A stretch of DNA of 9,451 nucleotides, from the NCBI GenBank assembly GCA_009785885.1, contig WQUE01000271.1, positions 1 through 9,451 of the forward strand. Reading direction: 5' to 3'. A program made the position numbers and the translations under genes. Source of the DNA: Actinomycetes bacterium (GTDB taxonomy: Bacteria; Actinomycetota; Actinomycetes; Propionibacteriales; Propionibacteriaceae). The notes below the pieces were generated by a model. That model ran no database searches, was not told where the DNA came from, and worked only from the letters and a program-made list of their open reading frames with translations. Shown here piece by piece: positions 1 through 5,221 of the stretch. Position 1 is the first letter of the stretch; every line of letters begins with the position of its first letter.

Positions 1-272
1 CGGCAATCATCGACGTGACGGCGTCGGTCGACGATCCGGCGCAGTTGGCCGCGTGGTCGGCGATCGCACCCGCCTGCCGGCACGACTTCGCGACGTGCTC
101 GCGGCTTGCGTCGCAACAGGGCCTCGACAAGCTCACGCTGTCCTACACGTTCGACGTCCACGGCTCGGACGATTCCGCCAAGCTCGTGAAACCAGCAAAC
201 GCGGCGCAACTCGCCTCGCTCAAGGAGCGTCTCCGCTGGGACGCCACGATGACGGCCCTGGGGCAGGGCTAA
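1..272 (+). CDS. C-terminal end of an unrecognised protein (partial)
   Basis: An open frame runs from the left edge (codons begin at base 3) to TAA at 270-272, giving about 89 residues of C-terminus. The GTG at 15 is probably internal, because the frame stays open to the edge and no ribosome binding site stands before it. I do not recognise the family. The fragment is mixed polar and hydrophobic, has two cysteines eight residues apart (PACRHDFATC) that could form a disulfide, a Tyr/Phe/Asp-rich stretch (LTLSYTFDVHG), and a helical-looking tail with Lys/Arg/Glu. No membrane segment is visible. Codon use matches the neighbours, so I take it as a real gene. It converges on mrp and their stop codons overlap (269-272). 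Function unknown; the full upstream sequence is needed to assign it. Confidence 0.6.
   Translation, partial: AIIDVTASVDDPAQLAAWSAIAPACRHDFATCSRLASQQGLDKLTLSYTFDVHGSDDSAKLVKPANAAQLASLKERLRWDATMTALGQG
255..269. terminator. GC hairpin at the convergent gene ends
   Basis: GCCCTG (255-260) and CAGGGC (264-269) form a perfect 6-bp inverted repeat around a GGG loop, with a possible extra G-U pair. It sits on the last codons of the plus-strand gene and against the mrp stop codon. No T-tract follows on either strand, so it is not a classical intrinsic terminator. Actinobacteria often use such L-shaped hairpins, and its place between two convergent stops fits a bidirectional role. This is inference only. 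Confidence 0.4.
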
Positions 273-1390
273 CGGTAGACCTGGGCGAGACGGGTCGCCA
301 GGCCGGCCAGCGCCACCGCACACGGGGAACCCGGATCGTCGACGACGATGGGACGGCCGGCGTCGCCACCCGCGCGGACGCGCTCGTCGAGCGGCACCTG
401 CGCGAGCAGCGGCACGTCCCGGCCCAGGTGCTGGCCCAGCGCGGCCGCGACCTCGGCGCCGCCCCCCCGGCCGAACAGCTCGATCCGGTGGGTCTTGCCG
501 CAGTGCGGGCAGACAGCGTCGAGCCAGCTCATGTTCTCGATCACGCCCGCCACACCCTGGTGCATGATGTCGGCCAGCAGGCCGGCCCGCTCGGCGACCT
601 CGGCCGCGGCCGTCTGCGGCGTCGTGACGACGATGACGTGGCTCGTCGGAAGCTGCCGGGCGGTCGACATCGCCAAGTCGCCGGTGCCGGGCGGCAGGTC
701 GACGAGCAGGAAGTCCAACTCACCCCAGTACACCTCGGTGAGCAGCTGGGACAGTGCCCGGTCGAGCATCGGGCCGCGCCACGCGATCACCTGATCGCGG
801 CGCTCCTTGAGCATGCCGATGCTCATCACCTTGACACCGAACGCGGGCACCGGCATCAGCAGGTCGTCGACGAGCGTCGGCGAGGTGTCCCCGACCCCCA
901 TCATGTCCGGGATCGAGTGGCCGTAGATGTCGGCGTCGAGCAGACCCACGCGGTGTCCAAGGGCGGCGAGCGCCACCGCCAGGTTGGCCGTGATCGAGGA
1001 CTTTCCGACGCCGCCCTTCCCGCTGGCGACCGCCAAGACGGTCGTGCGGCAGTCCGGCTGCGCGAAAGGATTGGTCGCCTCGGGTACGCCGCCCCGCAGT
1101 TTCGTCATCAGGGCCGCGCGCTGCTCGTTGCTCATCACCCCGACGCCCACCTCGACCGCGGTGACGCCGGGCACGGCCGCCACGGCCTGCGAAACGGCGT
1201 CCTTGATCGTGCCCTGCAGCGGGCAGCCGGCGACGGTGAGCAACACGTCCACACGGACGCGGCCCGCCTCGTCGACGACGACATCGTGGACCATGTCGAG
1301 TTCGGTGATGGGGCGGTGGATCTCGGGATCCATGACGGTGGCCAGCGCGGCCATGATGGCCTCGCGGGGCGTGGACGTGGCATCGGTCAT
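269..1390 (-). CDS. mrp: Mrp/NBP35 family iron-sulfur cluster carrier ATPase
   Basis: Cytosolic P-loop ATPase of the Mrp (ApbC) family, which binds an Fe-S cluster and hands it to apo-enzymes. The 373-residue product has an N-terminal MIP18/DUF59 domain (about 8-85, with DPEI at 21-24 and the conserved Cys in AGCPLQG at 56). The ATPase domain follows from about 117: deviant Walker A GKGGVGKS (124-131), DADIYG (152-157), switch-II DLPPGTGD (231-238), and the CPHC motif (C294, C297) where the bridging cluster binds between subunits. The GRGGG stretch near 308 is also typical. Length is usual for the two-domain form. I chose ATG at 1390 (MTDATS); ATG at 1396 would add two residues and cannot be excluded. 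The open frame runs on to 1654, but that stretch does not resemble the family. No Shine-Dalgarno is visible, so the mRNA may be leaderless. It converges on the gene at 1-272 and is divergent from the stress-protein gene. Confidence 0.95.
   Translation of the reverse strand: MTDATSTPREAIMAALATVMDPEIHRPITELDMVHDVVVDEAGRVRVDVLLTVAGCPLQGTIKDAVSQAVAAVPGVTAVEVGVGVMSNEQRAALMTKLRGGVPEATNPFAQPDCRTTVLAVASGKGGVGKSSITANLAVALAALGHRVGLLDADIYGHSIPDMMGVGDTSPTLVDDLLMPVPAFGVKVMSIGMLKERRDQVIAWRGPMLDRALSQLLTEVYWGELDFLLVDLPPGTGDLAMSTARQLPTSHVIVVTTPQTAAAEVAERAGLLADIMHQGVAGVIENMSWLDAVCPHCGKTHRIELFGRGGGAEVAAALGQHLGRDVPLLAQVPLDERVRAGGDAGRPIVVDDPGSPCAVALAGLATRLAQVYR
280..302 (-). terminator. imperfect hairpin in the mrp 3' end
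   Basis: On the plus strand CCTGGGCGA (280-288) and TCGCCAGG (295-302) pair as 8 bp with one bulged G around a 6-base loop. It falls in the last ten codons of mrp, about eight bases before its stop, and just outside the 255-269 hairpin. There is no T-tract. It may help end or protect the mrp transcript, or it may be a by-product of GC-rich codons. Confidence 0.25.
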
Positions 1391-1398
1391 AGCCATTG

Positions 1399-1427
1399 TG
1401 TCTACGTGATCGGGCAGCGAGATGCAA
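1399..1427 (-). promoter_or_regulatory. possible mrp promoter
   Basis: On the minus strand TTGCAT (1427-1422), a 17-base spacer and TAGACA (1404-1399) precede mrp. Transcription would start near the ATG at 1390, giving a leaderless mRNA and favouring 1390 over 1396 as the start codon. The hexamer lacks the final T of the usual TANNNT and the -35 match is only moderate, so this is tentative. Confidence 0.3.
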
Positions 1428-1477
1428 GTCGGGTCGCACGGATTGGCCGCACGGCGAACGGCGTTGGGCCGCAGGCC

Positions 1478-1499
1478 ACCCGGGGCCGACTGCCCGGGT
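1478..1499. promoter_or_regulatory. candidate operator ACCCGGG-N8-CCCGGGT
   Basis: A perfect 7-bp inverted repeat with an 8-base spacer lies in the gap between the divergent mrp and stress-protein genes. Its right half (1493-1499) lies where the -35 element of the TAGAAT promoter at 1516 should be, and no recognisable -35 is present there. A repressor or activator dimer bound here would directly control the stress-protein gene. Each half contains CCCGGG, itself palindromic, so chance in GC-rich DNA is a real alternative. No regulator is known. Confidence 0.35.
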
Positions 1500-1515
1500 T
1501 GCGCTGACCGGCAGG

Positions 1516-1521
1516 TAGAAT
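1516..1521 (+). promoter_or_regulatory. -10 element TAGAAT of the stress-protein gene
   Basis: TAGAAT matches the actinobacterial TANNNT -10 consensus well. Transcription should start around 1528, leaving a leader of about 48 bases before the GTG at 1576. No good -35 is seen; the ACCCGGG repeat occupies that position, which suggests an activator-dependent or alternative-sigma promoter. Confidence 0.5.
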
Positions 1522-1562
1522 CACACCTTGAAGTCCGCCTTCGTTCCACGTCCACCGACCAC

Positions 1563-1570
1563 GAAAGAAG
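1563..1570 (+). promoter_or_regulatory. ribosome binding site GAAAGAAG
   Basis: A purine-rich GAAAGAAG lies five bases before GTG 1576. It decides the start against the in-frame TTG at 1528, which sits at the predicted transcription start with no site before it and would add a 16-residue tail unlike the family. Confidence 0.6.
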
Positions 1571-1575
1571 CCCAC

Positions 1576-2343
1576 GTGTCGCTCCCTTCGGTCTCCCCGG
1601 CCGTCTCCAGTGCTCCCCAGACGGTGGCCGGCTTCGACACCTTCGACGCCGCATGGCGGGCGGAGGCCTATCTCATCCGGTCCGGTGTGCCCGCCGCCGA
1701 CCTGTCGATCGTCGGGACGGACCTGCACCTGCGGCAGCATCGCTCCGGCCTCGGTGAGTGGCGCCGCGCCGGCTTGGGCGGTGTGCTCGTCGGCCTGGTG
1801 TGGGGTGCCGCCCTCGCGCTCGTGCTGTGGCTCCTCTTGCCCGCGGCCACGCTCGGACAGGTCGTCGCGGCCGGCCTGTCATGCGGGCTTGTGTACGGCG
1901 TCGTCGCGGCCCTGGTCGCCCACGGGGTGAACCATGCCGACCAGGACCCGACGTGGGCGATGCAGCCTGTGGCGGCCCGCTACGAGGTCCAGGCCCCTGC
2001 CGACGAGGTTGAACGCGCCCAGGATCTGCTGGAGCGGATGCCCGTCGAAGTCACCGTCGAGGCGACGACCGCGAGGGCCGGGCGGAGTCCCCGGCCACCG
2101 CGCGTGTCCGGCACGTCCAGGCCGGCACGGGGACGCCGCAAGCCGGACGAGCCGGCGAAGGAAGCCGCCCCGGAGACCACGACGCCCGCGGAGGAGCCGC
2201 CGACCGTGAGCGTGACGCCGCTCGTCCTGCCGGCCGAACCGCCCAGCGCCTGGACGCCGGCCCGCCGGCGCACCGAGGAAGGCGGCTTCGTCGAAACGGA
2301 CATGGAGTCGACGGCGGCGCGCCGCTACCGCTTCGACACCTGA
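1576..2343 (+). CDS. YflT/17M-type general stress membrane protein
   Basis: Predicted membrane protein of 255 residues with the domain annotated as general stress protein 17M/YflT, whose biochemical role is not known. The N-terminal part (about 16-53) has the typical pattern VAGFDTFDAAWRAEAYL, then SIVGTDL at 44-50. Two membrane helices follow as a hairpin (about 67-89 and 94-116), then a short soluble segment that ends in the ALVAHGV...RYEVQAPADEVERAQDLLE region usual for actinobacterial members. From about 165 the chain is a Pro/Ala/Arg/Glu-rich, probably disordered tail of some 90 residues, longer than the core fold needs, ending in RRYRFDT. The first basic part of the tail (PRPPRVSGTSRPARGRRKP) could touch nucleic acid or lipid, but that is speculation. 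The start is set by the GAAAGAAG site. The gene is divergent from mrp and ends three bases from dcd. Confidence 0.8.
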   Translation: MSLPSVSPAVSSAPQTVAGFDTFDAAWRAEAYLIRSGVPAADLSIVGTDLHLRQHRSGLGEWRRAGLGGVLVGLVWGAALALVLWLLLPAATLGQVVAAGLSCGLVYGVVAALVAHGVNHADQDPTWAMQPVAARYEVQAPADEVERAQDLLERMPVEVTVEATTARAGRSPRPPRVSGTSRPARGRRKPDEPAKEAAPETTTPAEEPPTVSVTPLVLPAEPPSAWTPARRRTEEGGFVETDMESTAARRYRFDT

Positions 2344-2378
2344 TCGCTACAGCGATGCGATGTCGAAGCGTTCGTAGC
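2324..2378. terminator. nested inverted repeat across convergent gene ends
   Basis: GCTAC+CGCTTCGACA (2324-2338) pairs with TGTCGAAGCG (2361-2370), a 3-base bulge and GTAGC (2374-2378): 15 bp in all, 10 of them continuous. Inside the 22-base loop a second perfect repeat, ATCGCT/AGCGAT (2343-2348, 2351-2356), spans both stop codons. The structure covers the last codons of the stress-protein gene and of dcd and reads the same from both sides, so a bidirectional terminator or mRNA 3'-end protector is likely. No T-tract follows. Confidence 0.55.
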
Positions 2379-2919
2379 CCCGGGACGGCGTCGGACCACG
2401 CTGCCCCTGATAGTGGGAACCCGCTCCGGCCGATCCGTACGGATGGTCCACCGCCGTGGTCATCTCGAAGAAGCACAACTGACCGATGCGCATGCCCGGA
2501 TAGAGGCAGATCGGCAGCGTCGCCACGTTCGACAGTTCGAGGGTGATGTGCCCGCTGAACCCGGGGTCGATGAACCCGGCCGTGGCGTGCGTCAGCAGGC
2601 CGAGCCGCCCCAGGGAGGACTTGCCCTCGACGCGGGCGGCCAGGCTGGCATCGAGCGTGATGCGTTCCCGGGTGGACCCCAGCACGAAGTCTCCGGGGTG
2701 CAGCATGAACGGCTCGCCCGCAGGCACCTCCACCAGCCGGGTCAGGTCCGGCTGGGCGACCGCCGGATCGATGCTGGGGTATCGATGGTTGTCGAACACC
2801 AGGAAGAACCGGTCGAGGCGTACGTCGACGCTGGCCGGCTGGACGGCGGCCGGATCCCAGGGGTCCAGGGCGATCCGGCCCTGCGCGATCGCGTCGAGAA
2901 TGCCTCGGTCGCCGAGCAT
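2347..2919 (-). CDS. dcd: dCTP deaminase, probably bifunctional with dUTPase
   Basis: Converts dCTP to dUTP and, in the Mycobacterium-type enzymes this one closely resembles, also splits dUTP to dUMP, feeding thymidylate synthesis and keeping dUTP low. The 190 residues match the family from end to end: PSSVDVRL-like PASVDVRL (28-35), LHPGDFVLGST (73-83), EGKSSLGRLGLLTHATAGFIDPGFSGH (98-124), LELSN (127-131) and the C-terminal nucleotide-closing tail GSHYQGQRGPTPSR (167-180). Expected active-site residues by family alignment are S101, R105 and E128; the general base E128 sits in TLEL. The usual HSTAG is HATAG here, a mild change. Start ATG 2919 fits the family; the longer frame to 2958 adds residues encoded inside pepP. 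Its ATG overlaps the pepP stop (TGATG), so it is translationally coupled, and I see no promoter of its own. Confidence 0.96.
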   Translation of the reverse strand: MLGDRGILDAIAQGRIALDPWDPAAVQPASVDVRLDRFFLVFDNHRYPSIDPAVAQPDLTRLVEVPAGEPFMLHPGDFVLGSTRERITLDASLAARVEGKSSLGRLGLLTHATAGFIDPGFSGHITLELSNVATLPICLYPGMRIGQLCFFEMTTAVDHPYGSAGAGSHYQGQRGPTPSRGYERFDIASL

Positions 2920-4388
2920 CAGGCCCGGGCCCCGCTCTCCAGCAGCGGCGCCATCCACGCCTCCACGCCGGCGGCGGTGCGGGGCAGCGAGGCGGACAGC
3001 ACCTCGCAGCCGTCGGCGGTGATCACGATGTCGTCCTCGATGCGGACACCGATGCCGCGCAACTCCGGCGGCACCAGCAGGTCCGTCGACTTCAGGTAGA
3101 TGCCCGGCTCCACGGTCAGGACCATGCCCTCGCGCAGCGGGCCGTCCTTGTAGTTGCTGCGCAGCGCCCGCGCGCAGTCATGCACATCGAGCCCCAGCAT
3201 GTGGGACGTATGGTGCACCATCCAGCGGCGCCACTGCCCGCCGTCCTCGCGCAGCGTCTCCTCCGCGCTGACCGGCAGAATGCCCCAGGCGTCCAACGCT
3301 TTGACGATCTCGCGGACGGCCGCCCGGTGGATGTCCTCGAACATCGCGCCCGGCCGGGCCGCATCGATGCCGGCCTGCTGGGCGGCGAGCACCGCGTCGT
3401 ACACCTGCCGCTGCGCCGGCGTGAAGCGGCCGTTCACCGGCAGCGTGCGCGTCACGTCGGCCGTGTAGAGCGTGTCGAGTTCGACGCCCGCGTCGAGCAA
3501 CAGCAGGTCACCGGATCGCACCGGACCGTCGTTGCGGACCCAGTGGAGCGTGCACGCGTGGTCGCCGGCGGCGGCGATCGTGTCGTACCCGATCGCGTTC
3601 CCCACGTGCCGCGCGTGACGTCCGAACGTGCCCTCGACCCAGCGCTCACCCCGGTCGCCCCGCTCCGCCTGGCCAAGGGCGGCGACGACCGCGGCGAACG
3701 ACTCGGCGGTCGCCTCGCACGCGCTGCGGAGCTGGTCGATCTCGAAGGCGTCCTTGATGAGACGCAGTTCGCTCAGCGCCACCTGGAGTTCCTCGTCGGC
3801 CTCCGCACGCTTGCCGCCGCGGATCGCATCGACCAGGTCGGTGATGTCGGGATCGGCTTCGCGCAGGACGCGCAGCGCCGGCCCGGGGGAGCGCAACGCC
3901 GCCTCGAACCCGGTGATGTCGGCGCATGACAGGCCGGTGAGGGCCGACATCTCCTCCAGAGACTCGCGCTGCCCGACCCACATCTCGCCGTAGCGGGAGT
4001 CCGCGTAGAACTCGCGGTCCGTGCGGGGAACACGCGGGTGGAAGTACAGCGTCGCCTCATGGCCGTCCGAGCCGGTCGGCTCCAGGACCAGCGCGGCATC
4101 CGGCTCCCGGTCGGTGCCGAGCCCGGTGAGATGGGCAAACGCCGAATGCGGCCGGAAGCGGTAGTCGCAGTCGTTGTTGCGCGTCTTGAATCCACCGGCG
4201 GGAATCACGAGTCGTTCGCCGCCAAACTGCGCCGACAGTGCCTCGCGCCGCGCCGGCGTCCACACGGTGGCGGGCAGCGGGGCCGACGCCGCGGTCGGGT
4301 AGGGCGCCCACCCCTGGCAGATGAAGTCGGCGAAGGCGCGGGAGTAGGTCATCACCCGGTTGGCGGACGGCGGTTGCAGCTCAGTCAT
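2919..4388 (-). CDS. pepP: Xaa-Pro aminopeptidase (aminopeptidase P, M24B)
   Basis: Cytosolic metallopeptidase that removes an N-terminal residue standing before proline, in peptide turnover and protein N-terminus processing. The 489-residue product has the N-terminal creatinase-like domain (about 45-190, with RNNDCDYRFRPHSAFAHLTG near 70-89) and the pita-bread catalytic domain (about 215-470). The five dinuclear metal ligands are all visible: D299 (LLDAGVE), D311 (TADVTRT), H396 (HHTSHMLGLDVHD), E427 (TVEPGIY) and E451 (RIEDDIV). The enzyme should therefore be active. The length is normal for actinobacterial members. ATG 4388 has a good site, GAAGTGAG, six bases upstream. The gene heads a two-gene operon with dcd; the functional link between them is not obvious. 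Its leader carries a hairpin and a TAGACT -10 element, facing away from the histidine phosphatase gene. Confidence 0.95.
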   Translation of the reverse strand: MTELQPPSANRVMTYSRAFADFICQGWAPYPTAASAPLPATVWTPARREALSAQFGGERLVIPAGGFKTRNNDCDYRFRPHSAFAHLTGLGTDREPDAALVLEPTGSDGHEATLYFHPRVPRTDREFYADSRYGEMWVGQRESLEEMSALTGLSCADITGFEAALRSPGPALRVLREADPDITDLVDAIRGGKRAEADEELQVALSELRLIKDAFEIDQLRSACEATAESFAAVVAALGQAERGDRGERWVEGTFGRHARHVGNAIGYDTIAAAGDHACTLHWVRNDGPVRSGDLLLLDAGVELDTLYTADVTRTLPVNGRFTPAQRQVYDAVLAAQQAGIDAARPGAMFEDIHRAAVREIVKALDAWGILPVSAEETLREDGGQWRRWMVHHTSHMLGLDVHDCARALRSNYKDGPLREGMVLTVEPGIYLKSTDLLVPPELRGIGVRIEDDIVITADGCEVLSASLPRTAAGVEAWMAPLLESGARA

Positions 4389-4416
4389 ATGTGGCTCACT
4401 TCGTGGAATGCGGTGA

Positions 4417-4441
4417 CGCGCGCAGTCTGGCGATGCGCGCG
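4417..4441 (-). other. 5'-end stem-loop of the pepP leader
   Basis: CGCGCGCA (4417-4424) and TGCGCGCG (4434-4441) are a perfect 8-bp inverted repeat with a 9-base loop. With transcription from the TAGACT element the mRNA should begin near 4443-4442, so the hairpin would form almost at the 5' end, about 14 bases upstream of the ribosome binding site. It could shield the message from 5'-dependent decay or respond to a regulator. Alternating CGCG can also form by chance in such DNA. Confidence 0.4.
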
Positions 4442-4449
4442 CGAGGGCA

Positions 4450-4455
4450 AGTCTA
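4450..4455 (-). promoter_or_regulatory. -10 element TAGACT of the pepP-dcd operon
   Basis: TAGACT on the minus strand (4455-4450) fits the TANNNT consensus and gives a leader of roughly 55 bases with the ribosome binding site GAAGTGAG at 4402-4395. The -35 region shows no clear match. The same hexamer drives the divergent gene at 4529. Confidence 0.5.
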
Positions 4456-4516
4456 GCCCGCGCTTCGCTCTCCGCAGGATTTCCGCGAACCCCCTGTCGC
4501 GCGGGCGGGCCGACCG

Positions 4517-4522
4517 TAGACT
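4517..4522 (+). promoter_or_regulatory. -10 element TAGACT of a leaderless gene
   Basis: TAGACT is followed by six bases (GCCTTT) and the ATG at 4529, so the transcript should begin at or next to the start codon. There is no Shine-Dalgarno before this ATG, in agreement with a leaderless mRNA. The -35 position (CTGTCG, 4494-4499, 17-base spacer) is a half match. Confidence 0.6.
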
Positions 4523-4528
4523 GCCTTT

Positions 4529-5113
4529 ATGACCGATCTATATCTCGTGCGCCACGGCGAGACGGAGTGGAGCCTCTCGGGCCAGCACACCTCCGTCACC
4601 GACCTGGATCTGACCGAGAACGGCAAGACGCAGGCGGCGAGCCTGCGCGGCGTGCTCGACCCGTCCACTTTCGACCTCGTGCTGTGCTCGCCCCGGAAGC
4701 GGGCCCAGGAGACCGCCCGGCTTGCCGGGTTCACGAACTACACCATCGAGGAGGATCTGGCCGAGTGGTACTACGGCGACGTCGAGGGGCGCACATCCGA
4801 GCAGGTGCGTCGCCTCGTGCCCGGCTGGCGAATCTGGACGTCGCACGTCCCCGGCGGGGAGCAGGCGTCGGAGGTGGTGGAGCGGCTGTCGCGGGTGATG
4901 AACAAGGTGCGTTTCTCCGGCGCCGAGCGCGCGATCTGCTTCGGCCACGGCCACGCCTTGCGCGTGCTCGCGATGTGCTGGGTCGGAATCGACATCGCGC
5001 ACGGCGCGGCCTTCCCACTCCAGACGGCCACGATCTGCCACCTGGGCTACGAGAAGGAGAGTCCGGCGTTGGTCCGCTGGAACTACCGGCCGGTCGTCGC
5101 GACCAACGACTGA
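4529..5113 (+). CDS. histidine phosphatase family protein (Shb17-like motif)
   Basis: Cytosolic phosphatase of the phosphoglycerate-mutase-like superfamily, 194 residues, a full-length single domain. The catalytic set is complete: RHGET at 8-12 with the phosphorylated H9, R58 in SPRKRAQETA, the probable proton donor E79 (LAEWYYGDVEG), and H140 in CFGHGHALR. The N-terminus reads RHGETEWSLSGQHTSVTDLDLT, the EWS-SGQ-T-TDL pattern shared with yeast sedoheptulose-1,7-bisphosphatase Shb17 and its bacterial relatives, so a sugar bisphosphate is a reasonable substrate guess; a broad acid phosphatase is the alternative. True phosphoglycerate mutase is unlikely because the protein is short. The start is fixed by the promoter, which predicts a leaderless message. 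It stands alone, divergent from pepP, about 110 bases before the zinc-ribbon gene. Confidence 0.88.
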   Translation: MTDLYLVRHGETEWSLSGQHTSVTDLDLTENGKTQAASLRGVLDPSTFDLVLCSPRKRAQETARLAGFTNYTIEEDLAEWYYGDVEGRTSEQVRRLVPGWRIWTSHVPGGEQASEVVERLSRVMNKVRFSGAERAICFGHGHALRVLAMCWVGIDIAHGAAFPLQTATICHLGYEKESPALVRWNYRPVVATND

Positions 5114-5169
5114 CGCCTTCACGCGGGGGGCGCGCACGCTGGGAGGACCGTCACCGGGCTGCGGGGGGC

Positions 5170-5175
5170 TATCCT
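5170..5175 (+). promoter_or_regulatory. -10 element TATCCT of the zinc-ribbon gene
   Basis: TATCCT fits TANNNT. Transcription would start near 5181-5183 (GAAAGG), leaving a leader of about 40 bases that holds the structured element at 5188-5218. The -35 is not clear. The gap 5114-5169 otherwise shows only a G-run flanked by CGCG. Confidence 0.45.
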
Positions 5176-5187
5176 GGCAGGAAAGGG

Positions 5188-5218
5188 GCGCGCACCATCC
5201 CCGCGCGCAGAAGGGATG
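5188..5218 (+). other. possible leader pseudoknot covering the RBS
   Basis: GCGCGC (5188-5193) pairs with GCGCGC (5203-5208) around a 9-base loop. Loop bases CATCCC (5196-5201) are exactly complementary to GGGATG (5213-5218), which is part of the ribosome binding site AGAAGGG plus the first ATG. The connecting loops (2, 1 and 4 bases) suit an H-type pseudoknot that would hide the site. A rival hairpin, GGGG (5185-5188) with CCCC (5199-5202), is also possible. Predicted by eye only. Confidence 0.35.
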
Positions 5219-5221
5219 CTC

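Noticed and set aside
53..1507. A 484-codon plus-strand open frame
   Set aside because: Antisense to mrp, with low-complexity Arg/Asp/His composition; mrp has every family motif on the other strand.
1528..1575. TTG at 1528 as the start of the stress-protein gene
   Set aside because: It coincides with the predicted transcription start, has no ribosome site, and adds residues unlike the family; GTG 1576 has GAAAGAAG at good spacing.
2920..2958. Longer N-terminus for dcd
   Set aside because: Family members start at ML-DR, matching ATG 2919; the extra 13 codons lie inside pepP.
5122..5134. CGCG-G5-CGCG as a terminator of the phosphatase gene
   Set aside because: Only four base pairs and no T-tract; too weak to annotate.
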